DNA of 64,000 nt from Miscanthus floridulus (GCF_019320115.1 NC_089581.1:93990802-94054801); one strand, 5' to 3'. Counted from the stretch's first letter, positions 11,051 through 23,911 are shown. Translations and numbers: made by a program. The notes: generated by a model from the letters alone, not told the origin.

Positions 11051-12114
11051 CTAATCCTCGTCATGATCACTATCGAGGTCAGAGATAGGATCATCTCCTT
11101 CCTCATGCTCTAGTCCTTCCTTGTCCTCATCTTCATCTTCCTCTATATTAGGACCATCTTCTTCCCCATCAAGGATTGGGTTCAGTTGGTTGTTCAAATA
11201 ATGCACCTCATGCTAAAAGTCCATCATTCGAAGCTGAGCTTGTGCAAGCTGCTGACGTAAGCCCCTTTCAGCATGGTCCTACGTGTTACTCATGTCACGG
11301 TGCCTATCTCATTCTATCCTTACTGCAGTGGCATGGTTGTTTGCTGTGTCTTGCTGGCATATAGCTGTGGATGCCTCAGCACGAGCGGCCTCCAACTGCT
11401 CCTATAGTCCTGCAAGCAATGCTTGATCATCAGCTCTTGCTTCTTGGGCTGCTGCTCTCTGTTGATCCACTTGCTCCATTTGGGTATGGAGATGGCACAA
11501 AGCTGCATAGGCTTGGTCAGATTCCCATCGAGCTTTACTTGTGGCTTTCTTATGCTTGAACACACACTTCTTGAGCTTATGCTGTGCGACTTCAGCTCTC
11601 ATGAGCTTGTCCTATGCAAGTGGTGTATGATTCCTGCCAGAAATCCCTGGTGTCCTGACATGTACAAAACATCTTCATCACCGCAAACATGGCACTCATG
11701 GTAGGACTAGAGCTATTGGCCCGCTCATCTCGGTCTCTGATCAATGCATTGTGGTTGCGTTGTTCCCATATTGCTGTGGATGGATCCACCCAAGGAAACA
11801 TACCCGCGGCACTGCTGGTAAGTGCATCCCCATGCTGCTGATAGATTTGACTCAAAACCTCAAAGGCCACTACCTGGGCAGCCTCCCAAGGAGTTTTCCC
11901 TTTGGATTCCGCCTTCCACTCCTACCAGAAGGGTGCCTGTCTGCGGGCTGGTATAGTTAGCCGCACCTCGTACCATGGCTGTCCCTCCAAGTACTCTTCA
12001 TTCCAATGATAAAGGGGTGGTTCATGGTACCCCGCAAAGTGCAAAACTCTCCACTAGTAGAGTAGGCATTCCAAAAACCATTAGGAAATTCTCACATCCA
12101 ACTGGTGCTGCCAT
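11051..12114 (-). pseudogene. TEK-2 leader ORF (ORF0) upstream of gag, unknown function
   Basis: This extra ORF lies between the primer site and gag. It starts MAAPVGCENFLMVFGMPTLL at 12114 and ends DLDSDHDED-stop at 11051, with at least one frameshift and a few stops. The order is a globular part with PWYEVRLTIP and ESKGKTPWEAAQ, then a charged helical stretch likely to form a coiled coil (HTQMEQVDQQRAAAQEARAD), then an acidic tail. The same layout and the closing DSDH motif occur in TEK-1 at 30936-32017, so the ORF is a real element gene. I do not know a named domain. TEK-3 has no counterpart. Confidence 0.65.
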
Positions 12115-12358
12115 CAGTACCATCAACATATATAACTTTTTGTGAGATAAGGCCATAATGGATAAGAGTTACATAACCGAGTAAGAAATTTATAAGGGGA
12201 GGAACAATGTACTTATTTTAATGATAATTATCATGATGCATGCTCGTTTCGTACGTCCTCACAAACTTAGGAAAAAATATTTCTAACGACATATACGGTG
12301 GCATATATACGTTCTCTCATATATAGCGTAACTAGTCGAGCTACATGTTTCGTTGTTA

Positions 12359-12367
12359 GTGTACCTG
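12359..12367 (-). promoter_or_regulatory. Candidate 5' splice site in TEK-2 leader (cag|gtacac)
   Basis: Minus-strand CAGGTACAC lies in the leader between primer site and ORF0. The same nine bases occur in the TEK-3 leader at 25414-25422. With acceptor-like ends at the gag ATG it could form a leader intron. Inference only. Confidence 0.35.
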
Positions 12368-12600
12368 CATAAGAGTTTCATTTCAGCCCAATCCCATAAT
12401 TAAATACACCGAATGTAAATCTAAATACTTCCATATATGTATACCCATACACATATACTTCCATATCAAAGCTACCCTGATAACAGTTTATACCCACAAT
12501 TAAATACTGCACCACATACACATGCAAGCATGCATACGTAGTCGTACCAAAGCTAACTCTCCCCGACCGCACGTTCACATCTTGCAGGTCATGCCACTCA

Positions 12601-12612
12601 TCAACTTACCTT
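12601..12612 (-). promoter_or_regulatory. Candidate 5' splice site in TEK-2 leader (aag|gtaagt)
   Basis: Minus-strand GCCAAGGTAAGTTG is a consensus splice donor. The homologous site in TEK-1 (near 30430) reads gccaaggcaagt, with one T to C change. Confidence 0.4.
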
Positions 12613-12875
12613 GGCAGTAGAGGCATTTGATCCATACATTACCATTCAAATGAATGGCATCCATACAATAGCATGCCATATGGACGATGAAATTAAAACC
12701 CCCATGTTAGTACTTAGATAGCCACCTAGTAGTCCTTAATTTGGGCATAAGGAAAGTGATCACTGGCACACTTTAGATTTCAAATTCCTATTTATATAGC
12801 TATTAGTTGGTAGAAAGGGTTTTGGAAAACAAAAACTTTTGTTTTAAATACACATGTGACAATTAACGTTGAACC

Positions 12876-12890
12876 TTGCTCTGATGCCTA
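12876..12890 (-). other. Primer-binding site of TEK-2 (tRNA-Met type)
   Basis: The minus strand reads taggcatcagagcaa right after the 5' LTR. This is a slightly decayed match to the initiator-Met site tggtatcagagc. Confidence 0.7.
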
Positions 12891-14341
12891 GCTGTCGCAG
12901 AACTGACCAATTTATAAGAGTACAAGTACAATGGCAGCCCACAAGCGGTCGCATGATCATACTTGAACCCATATAAACCCGGTAGTCCAGTCAAGTACCA
13001 CGACAGGTCTCGATAAACGATTTACAACAACCAAGATCATACATGATTCAACATACATGTCACATACATGTCACATATTACATAAGGTTCATAGATATAT
13101 TTTCATCATCAGAGTATGAAACAAAGTTATTACAAACCAAGTTTGATAGATAATAGTGGAAGCAAATTAAGTTTGAAAGTAGCATTTGCCAACATAGTTT
13201 AATATAGTGCCAACATACGATCACAGTCCACAAAAGCATGTAGAAGGATTAAGTAAGAAGCCTGCCCAAGGCTTACTCCTCATCCACAGCGGGATAGAAG
13301 CAACTCTTGCAATAACCATGATACACAAAGCCATCTATAATAATGGGAAATAAACCCTGAGTACGAGAAGATACTTAGCTAGACTTAGCCATCATAAACC
13401 ATAAATAAAATGACTCCAAGGATTATGCAAGGCTGTATAAGTGGAGATAGCTTGACAACATTTGCATGAAAAGCGATTAACTCAGTTATACAATTATAAT
13501 TTTGTTATCAAGTTAATTATGACTATCCATCTCTAAATTAGCAACTATCCTATGCCAAACATGTGGTATATCATTTTAAGAGTATACAATAGTAACCATA
13601 GCAGGTATTGTAATTCTATGTTTATCCGAACCATCATATTTCGTAGTACAATTACTACGATGTTGGGGCTAGCCAAGTTTCTCACTCTCTGGGGGAGACG
13701 GCGATTCGAATCAATTTCAACCAGCTGGGAATTTATTCCTAACACAAACCTAGGCAGACCAGATCAACAGTCACCTTAGGTCACCTTTGGTACAACTCAA
13801 GTACACATTTCACGGGTTTGCCCAGCGCCGCACAATCAGGGACAACCAAATGCTAGGACGTTCAGGCCTAGCCTGCCCTTGGGCTTAGTCTGACTCCCCG
13901 CACATCCTTACTACCATCTAGAGTGTGCACTCTTACAGAGCGTGGCCCGGTTTGAGTTGAGCTACTTGGCTTCATGGTCGAAATGAGTTATCCAGCTAGC
14001 TAAGTGATAGGCATGCATTCAATCTTGTCAGAAGTGCCAACAACGGTATGGTCCTTAATCGACACAGACAGAATCACATGAGTCAACCTACCATAGACTC
14101 TGCCTGGCCTCCATTTACTTTTACCCAATGGTTCTTTTCCATGATAGCAAATATAGCCAACCATGCTTCGGTATCCACCTATATCTCGCAGGTGACAGGA
14201 AATCAACCGACTTCTACTGGTCTAAGCATGGCTAAGCATATATTCGATCCTAGACCTATACAGGGTTAAAGGTATATTTTTGGACAAGGAATTTATATGC
14301 ATCAAGTGGTTCCAATCAACTCTTATAACCTAATGCATCCA

Positions 14342-14662
14342 TCATAAGGACTTGAGTAATATTTTGCAAAATATTGGGAGACTTAGAATGCTTCGGGGCT
14401 TGCCTTTCAGAAAGGAAGTGGGGCGGTGGTCAGGGCACTCCGAAAGCTCTTCTGGGCTCTGCTCCTCACCTTCGGGAGCTGTGGCTTGAGGAATCTCTTG
14501 CTGGTCCCCTTCCTCTCCTTCGTTGAACTCCAACAACGTTATCTCCTCTGTTGATCCTAGATGCATGAGTATGGCATAAGATATTGCGAATGCATACATG
14601 TTGACAAGTATAGTATGGATGATACATGATGAATGGATTCTTGTAAGTATTCTTAACAACAT
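14342..14662 (-). CDS. LTR-embedded conserved acidic ORF (TEK-2 5' LTR), unknown function
   Basis: An open frame of 106 codons inside the LTR. Its second half, from LGSTEEITLLEFNEGEEG through SPEELSECPDHRP to SFLKGKPRSILSLPIF, matches segments in TEK-1 (about 39530-39700) and TEK-4 (about 47012-47190). The three copies differ largely at third codon positions in the ECPDHRPSSFLKGKP stretch. An acceptor-like catctag precedes the conserved half, so the ATG at the far end may not be the true start and this may be an internal exon. It is unusual for an LTR to hold conserved protein-like sequence. No known domain recognised. Confidence 0.45.
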   Translation of the reverse strand: MLLRILTRIHSSCIIHTILVNMYAFAISYAILMHLGSTEEITLLEFNEGEEGDQQEIPQATAPEGEEQSPEELSECPDHRPTSFLKGKPRSILSLPIFCKILLKSL

Positions 14663-16447
14663 GGTGTTAAAGTCATAACAAGTGCATCACATTTACTGAG
14701 TATGTGCATATCTTCATCTTGATTACTTAATCAACTACTTCAACAATTATTTACTATATCCACAAAACAGTAGCTACATTGTTTTACTCATAACTGAAGT
14801 TCTACTTATCCAAGTGTTGTGATCTTGGACTTTCTAGAAAGCTTATAAAATTATCTACAACGTTCCTTTAATACTCTACTGTGATTCAAAAGCTATATAG
14901 GGCAAACAATTCATTCAATCAAATCTGTCCAGGAAGTAAACCTTTCGGACAGCAAACTTGTAACAGCTACAACTCGAAAACGCTAAGTCCTATGACTGTG
15001 AAAATTTAACACAAGGTAGATTACTAAGTTATCTACAACTTTGTTATTAACAAGTTTTACAGCAAGAGACATTATCCATTATGAAATCATCCACACAATC
15101 AAAATTATGCATGCAGTCTTGTATTTGAATGATAAAGCGATAATTAGTTATTTGTATACAATCAATGGCTTCTAAGCCTTACCATTGACATCAACAGTTA
15201 CTATGTATCATAAGAACCATAGAAAACATCATGCTTAATCCCAATCTAATTATTTGAATGCCTTTATCAATTTACTAAATACTTAGGGTAAATAATAAAC
15301 ATATACCTAAATGTACATCATAAATTCTAAGAAACTTTACAGTAGCTTACTAGTGCTACCAATAGACTACTATAAAAGTTTCATCCTATTTGACCAAGTA
15401 AAACATCCTATGCAAAAATGACAAGGCATAAAGGCTTAAAATAACATAAATAGGAAACCCTAGTGAAAAGTGTCAAGCAACATATTTTATATTTTTCTTA
15501 GAATCCATATGGTACTAGGACAACCTCCAATAAATTTCTTGAGTATTGGATTCATAAATAATTTATAAAAATTAACACAAGGATCACCTAATTATAAAAG
15601 GAAAATATATAACTAGAAATCTATTCATGCTCTGGCCCTCAAATTTTTACCAGAGCTTATACTTATCAAGAACAGCTCACCACATAAATTTCATAATTTT
15701 TGGAGTACAGGAACTCTAGATATAAATTAAACAAGTTTACATACATTTAAAAACACATTTCAAATTTCATTTTAAATCTTCTAGAAACTGTATTACAAAA
15801 GCTAATATTATATTTTTCATAAATACTACACTTCCTAAGGAACACTACAAAATTTGGGTCACAATATTTGGATCTCTACAGCTCCACTTCTTATTTTTCA
15901 AAATTATACATAAAACAGGAAATAAATGAACTATCCTAAAGCTCCACAGTCACTGTCAGCTAGGACCCGCTGGACAGTGACCCCACATGTCAGTGAAACG
16001 AAACAGGGCAGCGGCACTGCTCAAAGCTTGCGTGGCCAGAGTTCACCGACGACGAGCTTCACCGGCGATGACACCTCATCTATGGTGACCTCCTCGACCT
16101 TGTGCACACGCTAGGCTAGTTATTTGGGTGGATTAGCGACGCGGAGCTTGACGGTGACGGCCATGGTGGTGCGGCGGTGCGGGTCGACGACGCTACGCCG
16201 GCGGTGACCACGGCGACTCAAGCTAAGGCTTGGACAAGCATCTTTGGACCATTGAGAACCTAGCGCACAAGAAAACACCGAGAATGGTGGACGGAGATGG
16301 TGTGGCCACGACGGGGCTCAGCGGTGATGCTCCGGCGAGGTCGTGCACGGCATGGTGGCTTACCAGGCGCTGACAGTGAGCACAGGTGGGTGCAGTGAGA
16401 CTCGATGATGGTAGTGTAGTGGCTATGGTGGCGAATGGGTGAGGCGG

Positions 16448-16452
16448 AGCGA
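16448..16452. repeat. Target-site duplication of TEK-3/Cassandra composite, left copy (agcga)
   Basis: agcga directly precedes the TEK-3 LTR start and is repeated exactly at 29302-29306. The uninterrupted TEK-2 3' LTR near 5137 has a single equivalent (agtga) in the same context, ggag....gctggtg. This shows a 5-bp duplication made on insertion. Confidence 0.85.
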
Positions 16453-19400
16453 TGTGGCAGAACCACCCGGAATAGCGTACTTACAGAGGCGCTCGTCTTC
16501 CACCAGACACTAAGCACCCCGAAAGCCACTACCACGAGCGGTATCCGTCGGACACACCCTGAGGGAGAGCCCGAAAGATCCACATTTTCCCCAAGGATCC
16601 AATAATGAAAATGAGTTACAACACAAGTCCATCTCATACATTAGAGTTTCTGAAAAGTACATTATTACAATACCAAATATAGAGTTCGGAATGATAAACA
16701 GCGGAATATTAAAAGATAACATCTAGTGATAAGATAATGAGGATTCTGTCTGAGCCCACCAGATGGATCCTCCACACAAGACACTCCTCAAGCGTCACCT
16801 GCAACAGGGGTAAATAAACCCTGAGTACACAATGTACTCGCAAGACTTATCCGATAGTGGGAATACTTTCCCGACTCCAAGGAATATGCTAGGCTTTATG
16901 GTTGCTGGTTCTCTTTTAGCCAAAAGCAGTACTAATAGTGAGTCCTTATTTTTATATTATTATCATCAGCCATATTAAGTTTTTATCTAGTCAAGCTATA
17001 TAAGCACCTGTGCTACTTTCAAGCAAGAGTTGAGCAATCGATATTGTTCCTTCTCCTTTTCCACTTCCAGTTCTTACTACGGTGCTAAACCGCAGACAAG
17101 CCATACTGGATAACCCGGCGATTCGCGAATCAATGTACCCAGCCGGGTGCCCTGAAGACACATGCCTCGCTTGTACCCCAGGCACAAGCAGGACTAACCC
17201 ACCACTCTCCTATCCTAGGTGTCCAGGTCCCCGTCCAAACTTGGACTCCAAGCCCCCGCATCTGAATCCCAGACTCAGTGCAGCGCAAGGACCTCCACCA
17301 CCTCCTCTTCCCATCAGTCGGTCCGGAAAGAGCTGGATCCGCGACAAGAGAGCAGCAAGTCTTCCCTGCGCCCATACCCAAGTATGTGCTCGGGACAATA
17401 GTCTGTGACTTGCCTAGAGTCATATGCAACGACCGGTCCTTAATCGACACAGACAGGGAAAAAGTGTAACCGGGCTATGCCCTGTTGGCCGCAGGACACA
17501 ACCCCTCACACCCACCAGTATCAAATCCACATCCCTATCCGGTCACCATTTTCCTTTCCATTATTTCATCATGGTATTATAGTGTAATCACCTATTTGCG
17601 AGTAATGTCAGGTTACTCACGCTACCGACATCCTGAGCATAGCAGCTACTCGACCTGCACTAGTAGGACTCAGGGTGGATATATCTATGCATGTAGTTTC
17701 CATAAAATGCCTGTAACATAAATGCATATCATATAAATATATTCAGTGATTATTTAAAAATAGGGGTTATGCACCGGGGCTTGCCTTGGGCAGGTGCCAA
17801 GTCAGCAAAATCAGTACCAACAGGCTCCTAGGCTCCCTCCTGTGTGAAAAGCTCCTCCTCGTACTCCTCGATCACCTCGTCGTACTCCGGATCACCGACG
17901 GGTACGAAGTCTACTTGTTCGTGATCTACATGAAATGACGATGCAATGATTACACTATGGCAATAGCAATTCTCAATGCAAAAGTACCTCTATTACATTA
18001 CTAAGCGAGGTCTTCCTACTAAAGTCTAAGCTATATACCAGTACTACTAACATGTATGACCGCGTCCTATATTCATACGATGACTACGGATATTCATACT
18101 CCTAATACCAGTTTACGATAAAGCAAGGATAATAATTACGGCATTAAACGACTCGTTCTATGGTTACCATTTTTACAGCAAGTATATAAATGCCTAAAGA
18201 ACCTACGGTAACGATTTCAAAGCTAAAGTTATCGTCGGTTTACCACAACAAATCTTGCAATTAAAGATCGACATACCGCTAAGCTTTCTACTTCAAGCTT
18301 ATGAGCCTACCATCCTAACCACTAATGGGGAACCAACTGTACTAACAGGTAGGTGACATTTTTGCGAACGTAACAAACTTTGTTTCGCTATTTTTGGACA
18401 ACCATGCCATTTACTACTAATTATTGAAGTTCAGCTCATAACCTAAATAGATAAACAATTTCTAATACAATGAAATAGAGAAACCGAAACCTCCTTGGCT
18501 GACCCACGACGCGTGGCCCGATCCAACTCGTCATCCCGCCCGCGCACGACAGCAGCCAGGCGTGCGGCCCACGCGGAGGCGCGGCCCAGATGGCCAACGG
18601 CCCGCGAATGGGAAAGCCTGCGCGCGTCAGTAAAAATGCACGAACACCCCCGACGAACTCAGCATTTGCTACGAGCTCTACGGTACTGTTTTGCTAGTCT
18701 ACCGTTTTACATCAGCACCCTCCCACTTCCTCTTCTTCACCGCGAGGAGGTCCCTGGCCCCCAGGGCGCGCACCGGCACGACGGCACGGCACCGGGCGAC
18801 CACGCCGACCTCACCTGAACCCCTACCGCCTACCTAAGGGGTCGATAGGTACCTGAATAGCACGTAGAAGCTACTGGAGGCGACACGATGAGCAGAGACG
18901 CAGGCGCAAACTCCCTCCCCGGTGGTGGCTCCTGTCCTGCAAGAGCGAGCGCGTTCCCGTGAGCAACAGCGAAGGCGAGGCCAGCGCACGAGCTAGCGAG
19001 CACCAGGGAGTACTCACTGACACCCCTGCATTGACGGTATGGTTGAAGGCGGTCAGAGTAAGGCTGGCCACGTGAGCTTGCGGTGCGGTGATGACCGACG
19101 GGGGCACTACCACGGCGGTTGGGCTGGCCCGCTGCGACGCTACGGCTGCGGGGCGCAGAATGCTCGGGAGAACATGGTGAGTCTATGGTTGCACCGAATT
19201 GCCATGAGGTGTACTGAGGAACCGGCACGCCACTGGAGGGCGTCGGCACGGTCTTATGGAGCCGGTGATGCGGAATTATGAAATTCCGGTCAAGTGTAAG
19301 GACACCCACAGTAAGGTGGGGACGGGGCGCAGCCAGACGCCTGACGGAGCTGTGCCTAAGGCGAAATGAGACCTACGGCTATGGTTAAGGTGAATTGGGG

Positions 19401-20480
19401 AAAATTGCTTCGGCGGCAAGGAGATAGAGGAACACACGGCTCGGCATGGCTCGCCTGCGGTCATCAACGCAAGGTACCGCCGTGCTTGGCCATGGGGAAC
19501 CCCAGGATGTGCCCCTGACAGCCGTCCGCATGGTCGCTGCAGCAAACGACGAGCCTTGGCATGGCATGTCTGCGGACAGCGCCAGGCAAGGACACGGCGG
19601 ACGCAACGCCGAGGCGATAGTGCAGCGGCAGCCTTCTAACGCGCAAGCGGCCAACGGAGTCAACGGAGCGGTGTCGAGCGCAGCCGCTAGCGACGCGGAC
19701 GCGGGACCCCGCCCGACCACAGCCATAGAGGGGCAGGGCAAAGTGCAGGCAGAGCACGGCCGGCGGTTCGGGCGCCACACGTCGGTTGGCAAGGTGAGCA
19801 GCAGCGAGGCAGAGCGCGTAGGCGGGCAGCAGCGAGGTAGATGGCCAGGACGCGTGGGTCGTGCGCATGCACGGTGCAGCGAGCGTAGCCAGGCATGGGA
19901 GTGGCGCTAGCCCGCGCGGCAGAGCGCGCTGGCAACAAAACGAAGTGGTGACCGCGCCTAGAGCTGAGCCAGGTGACGTGCACGACTTTTAAAGTAGCTA
20001 GAAAATGAGTATGCCGCGCGCCAAACGCTATTCCAATTTCTCGATGCGAAAAGGAGTACACCGAGCCACCACTCTCAGTCGCGACATTGCGCTACTTCTT
20101 AAGCCGATTGTTTTACAACTAATGCCAAAGGTGGCTTCGTCGACCACTTCAAATACTTACACGGAGGACGTCGATTTGAAAGATTTCGCATCGAAACCCC
20201 AAACCCGCTTCCCGAGACATACTCGCTAGCCTTCCATGTCACCGGCCACAACTTTTTATCGCCATTCCCAAAACGTTTTATAACCTTTTGTGTTAACAAA
20301 ATTTTGATTCAGGTAATAAACGCGTTATGTGACATGAAGCATACCCTTTTTCTTTCCGTTTCGTAAAAATATTTCCAAGCCAAACATGGATTATAAAGCC
20401 TATCATACACCAATGCACATAAATCGGATGCTTACGAAATGTTTCAGCAAAACGTTACAATGTAACACTAGGGTGTTACA
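16453..20480 (-). mobile_element. 3' LTR of TEK-3 (Tekay-type Ty3/gypsy)
   Basis: This 4.0-kb LTR runs from tgtggcagaacc to ctagggtgttaca... (plus orientation: tgtaacactagggtgttaca at its end). It is nearly identical over long stretches to the 5' LTR at 25600-29028, so TEK-3 is the youngest Tekay element here. Most differences I compared are C/T or G/A changes, many at CG sites. It has a GC-rich block at about 18480-20000, whose many overlapping ORFs look like composition effects. It keeps the hairpin block (16799-16839) that the 5' copy has lost. Confidence 0.92.
17765..17935 (-). pseudogene. LTR-embedded acidic peptide segment (TEK-3 3' LTR)
   Basis: On the minus strand, after an acceptor-like catgtag, the frame reads through DPEYDEVIEEYEEELFTQEG, a TAG, then ADLAPAQGKPRCITPIFK. 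Position in the LTR, acidity, and the closing GKPR-I-PIF echo the TEK-1/2/4 peptides, but the N-terminal half has diverged. The TAG is shared with the 5' LTR copy (26345-26515), so it predates this insertion or is a natural stop. Confidence 0.4.
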
Positions 20481-20495
20481 AATCTACCCCCCTAA
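20481..20495 (-). other. Polypurine tract of TEK-3
   Basis: The minus strand reads ttaggggggtagatt directly upstream of the 3' LTR, a typical plus-strand primer site. Confidence 0.75.
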
Positions 20496-20564
20496 AACAA
20501 AATCTCGACCCGAGATTTCATGTGCCTAGTGTGAGAAAGGGTATGGAGTACATTTTGCGCAAAA

Positions 20565-21950
20565 CTAACTATCCAACCTAGAGAGGAGATGGGGGTAATG
20601 CTTTGATAAGTAACTCTCTTGCTCCTAGGTGGCTTCGTCCTTTGAATGGTTTTGCCATTGTACCTTGTAAAACTTTATCACCCTGTTCCTGGTCACTCTC
20701 TCCTTCTCATCTAGGATTTTTATAGGATGCTCCACATAGGACAGATCAGGTTGGAGCGAAAGTCCTTCTATTTCCATATATTCTTCCGGAACTCGTAGGC
20801 ATTTCTTCAGTTGCGAGACGTGAAATACATTATGAACTGCCGAGAGAATTTTAGGGAGTTGGAGACGATAAGCAACAGGGCCACACTGTTGCAACACCTT
20901 GTATGGACCCACATACTGAGGGGCTAACTTGCCATGGACACCAAACCGATGTACTCCTCTCATAGGAGATACTTTGAGATACACATAATCCCCATCTACA
21001 AATTCTAAAGGCCTTTTTCGCTTGTCTGCGTAAGCCTTCTGTCGACTCTGAGCTAACTTCAAGTGTTCACGAATTATATTTACTTTCTCACGAGCCTCCT
21101 TTATGAAATCAGGCCTGAAGTACCCATGGTCTCCTACTTCAACCCAGTTTAGTGGCATCCTACACTTTTGTCCATATAAAGCTTCAAATGGCGCCATGCG
21201 GATACTTTCTTGATAGCTGTTATTATAAGAAAATTCTGCCAGCTTCAAACAATGATCCCACTTTTCAGGAAAAGAGATGGTACAAGCCCGCAGCATATCC
21301 TTAAGCACCTGGTTCACCCTTTCAGTCTGACCATCCGTCTATGGGTGGTATGCCGAGCTCCTGAGAAGACGAGTACCCAAACACTCCTAGAGTTTCTCCC
21401 AAAAATGAGAGACAAAAACTGACCCTCTATCAGAGATGATGGTGAGAGGAACTCCATGTAGGGTCACAATCTAATCAAAGTATAACTCCGCATACTTCTT
21501 GGCATTGTATCTAGTGTCCACTGGAAGGAAGTGGGCAGACTTGGTGAGACGGTCCACGATGACCCAAATAGAATCAAAACCAGAGGAGGTGCGGGGTAAA
21601 CCCACAATAAAATCCAGGGAAATATCCTCCCATTTCCAAACAGGAATGGGCAAGGGCTACAGATATCCAGGAGTATGCATATGATCTGCCTTGACTCTGC
21701 CACAAGTGTCACATTCCACAACGAACTGGGTGATATCTTGCTTCATGTATGACCACTAGTACAGCTTGCGCAGATCATGATACATCTTGTTGCTACCAGG
21801 GTGGATAGATAGCTTGGAATGATGGGCTTCTTGCAAAATATTTCTTTTCAGCTCTTCATTGGCTGGAACTACTAGTCTATCCTTGTATCTTACGACTCCT
21901 TGCTTATCAATGCTAAAATGAGGTCCACGCCCTTCTGATAGCAACTTCTT
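20565..21950 (-). pseudogene. TEK-3 integrase and chromodomain (premature stops)
   Basis: The integrase inserts the cDNA. It includes the HHCC region (HHSKLSIHPGSNKMYHDL then CDTCGRVKADH), catalytic Asp in ISLDFIVGLP, Asp in TIISDRGSVF, and Glu in TDGQTERVNQ, all kept. A long open piece (20625-21317) carries KLAPQYVGPYKVL, NVFHVSQLKKCLRVPEE and the chromodomain VTRNRVIKFYKVQWQNHS. The conserved Trp after DEAT is a TAG at 20625, and the tail would end at 20565. Four further TAG stops sit at Gln codons (near 21338, 21387, 21471, 21652) and one at a Trp codon (21756). The chromodomain tail is what places the family in the Tekay/Del chromoviruses. Confidence 0.9.
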
Positions 21951-22535
21951 GATGTGAGGAATCTCTTCTGATCTCCCTTCTGTTCCTGAATAATTTGCTC
22001 CAGCAATTCTGAGGTTAAAGCAATCTGAGCTAGCACCTCAGTGTGGTGGAGTGACAAGGGTATTTCCTCAACCTGATGCGACTTACGACTCAAAGCATCA
22101 GCCACCACATTGGCTTTTCCAGGATGATAGTGGACTTCTAAATCATAATCCTTGATCAACTCTAACCATCTCCTTTGTCTCATGTTCAACTCAGACTGAG
22201 TGAAAATATACTTAAGGCTCTTGTGGTCCGTGAAGATATGCACTTTGTTGCCCAACAAATAATGCCTCCAAATCTTCAGAGAGTGAACTACAGCAGCTAG
22301 CTCTAAATCATCGGTAGGGTAGTTCACCTCGTGCTTCTTCAGTTGGCGTGAAGCATAAGCTATCACACACCCTTCTTGCATAAGCACACACCCCAATCCC
22401 ATCTTCGAGGCATCACAGTAAACATCAAAGGGCCTCTCAATATCAGGTTGAGCCAACATAGGAGTAGTGGTCAGAAAAGTCTTAAGGGACTGAAAAGCTT
22501 CTTCACAAGCTGGACTCCAAACAAACTTAGCTTCT
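21890..22535 (-). pseudogene. TEK-3 RNase H
   Basis: The RNase H domain is fully readable: [54 protein letters not shown] and [13 protein letters not shown], with the catalytic acidic residues kept. The frame is open from 22459 and shifts near 21960 before the integrase zinc finger. Upstream a TAG at 22538, at a Gln codon (LLQKEAK), cuts it from RT. Confidence 0.88.
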
Positions 22536-22537
22536 TT

Positions 22538-23620
22538 CTAGAGTAGCTTAGTCATGGGCTGGGCTATCTTGGAGAAATCAGGGATGAAACGTCGATAGTA
22601 TCCAGCTAGCCCAAGGAACTGACGGATCTGGTGCACAGACCTTGGAGACTTCCAATCTAATACATCTTGCACCTTGCTAGGATCCACAGAAACGCCCTCA
22701 GGTGTCAACACATGTCCCAAAAACTGCACTCGATCAAGCCAAAACTCACACTTGCTAAATTTAGCATACAGCTGGTGCTCCCTTAGCCGAGTCAGTATTA
22801 TCCGGAGGTGACGGGCATGCTCTTCCTCATTCTTGGAATAGATTAAGATGTCATCAATGAAAACTACCACAAACTTATCTAGCTCTAGCATAAAAACTGA
22901 GTTCATCAGGTACATGAAGAAGGCCGGGGCATTGGTGAGGCCAAAAGACATCACTAGGTATTCATATAGCCCATACCTAGTAGAGAAAGCTGTCCTTGGT
23001 ATATCCTGTGGCCTGATCTTGATCTGATGATAGCCCGATCGAAGATCTATCTTCAAGAACACCATGGCACCAGCTAACTGATCAAACAAAGTATCAATGT
23101 GGGGCAAGGGATACTTGTTCTTAACTGTTACCGCATTGAGGGGGCGGTAATCCACACACATCCACAATGTACCATCCTTCTTCTTCACGAAAATCACTGG
23201 GCAACCCCATGGTGAAGAACTTGGGTGGATGAAACCCTTGTCCATCAACTCCTCCAGTTGCTTCTTCATTTCTGCTAGTTCTCTTGGAGCCATGCGGTAC
23301 GGACGTCTAGAGATAGGAGTAGTACCAGGCTCAAGCTCAATGGAGAATTCTACCTCATGGTCCGGTGGCAATCCAGGAAGATCCTCAGGGAAAACATCTG
23401 GGAACTCACATACTACTGGAATGGAGGTAAGATCAGGGACGGCTTCAGCATGGGCAGCAACAGGTAAGACCAGTTCTGAGGGTATGATGAGAGACATCCT
23501 ATCCTCAGAAGACGGAAGCCGTAACTCTACACTTCTTCTCTTCATATCCAATACTACCCCATACACCTGCAACCAGTTCATCCCAAGGATAACATCAATG
23601 CCTTGCCTAGGCATTATCAT
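22538..23620 (-). pseudogene. TEK-3 protease end and reverse transcriptase (long open piece)
   Basis: This 360-residue frame is the longest coding stretch in the window. It begins with the protease C-terminal hallmark [17 protein letters not shown]. It then carries [79 protein letters not shown], the catalytic [28 protein letters not shown] and the thumb/connection [20 protein letters not shown]. It ends at a Gln-to-TAG stop. The catalytic pair of Asp is intact. RT copies the element RNA into DNA. The plus-strand ORF at 23229-23636 is its shadow. Confidence 0.93.
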
Positions 23621-23623
23621 GAA

Positions 23624-23911
23624 CTATAGACGGTAAGTGTGGGTGGCTAATACCAAACTTACAGTATCTGTACGGGTATTGATAAACATCTGAGAACCCG
23701 CAGTATGGATCTTATAGGCATATGGTATCGCCACAAGTGATAAGTTGTGCCGCTCTACAAACCCCATGCTCATAAAGGAATGCGATGCACCAGAATCAAA
23801 CAACACCAAAGCTGGATGGGATTCGATGGTAAACATACCAGCCATAACTCTCTCCTGATGCACAACCTGCTGAGCATCCATGAAGTGCACCTGACCAGAT
23901 CTGCTGGGCAC
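23624..23911 (-). pseudogene. TEK-3 aspartic protease, N-terminal part
   Basis: The piece contains ALVLFDSGASHSFMSMGFVE with the catalytic DSG. A TAG at 23624, at a Gln codon (between YRL and FMI), separates it from the rest of the protease, which is in the RT-bearing frame. Order gag-PR-RT is normal for Ty3/gypsy. Confidence 0.85.

Larger units (their letters stand above)
12115..12892 (-). mobile_element. TEK-2 leader between primer site and ORF0
   Basis: This is AT-rich untranslated leader of 0.75 kb. Its part nearest the LTR (12630-12790) matches the TEK-1 leader at about 1430-1583 and 30414-30480. Beyond the candidate splice donors I see nothing coding. Confidence 0.6.
12893..16452 (-). 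mobile_element. 5' LTR of TEK-2, part 1 (split by TEK-3)
   Basis: This is the inner (3') portion of the 5' LTR. It matches 1584-5140 of the downstream LTR and breaks at 16452 in the GC-rich block, where TEK-3 is inserted. The match resumes at 29302. The conserved hairpin block is at 13334-13376. Confidence 0.9.

Noticed and set aside
17082..17450. Overlapping ORFs of about 106-108 codons (and 25662-26030)
   Set aside because: Identical in both LTR copies, open on both strands, no conservation in other LTR families.
18495..20061. Many 100-160 codon ORFs on both strands (also 27075-28572)
   Set aside because: They overlap on both strands in GC-rich LTR sequence, are repeated because the LTRs are a pair, and have no domain. 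This is a composition effect.
23229..23636. 135-codon plus-strand ORF
   Set aside because: Exact antisense shadow of the TEK-3 protease/RT frame.
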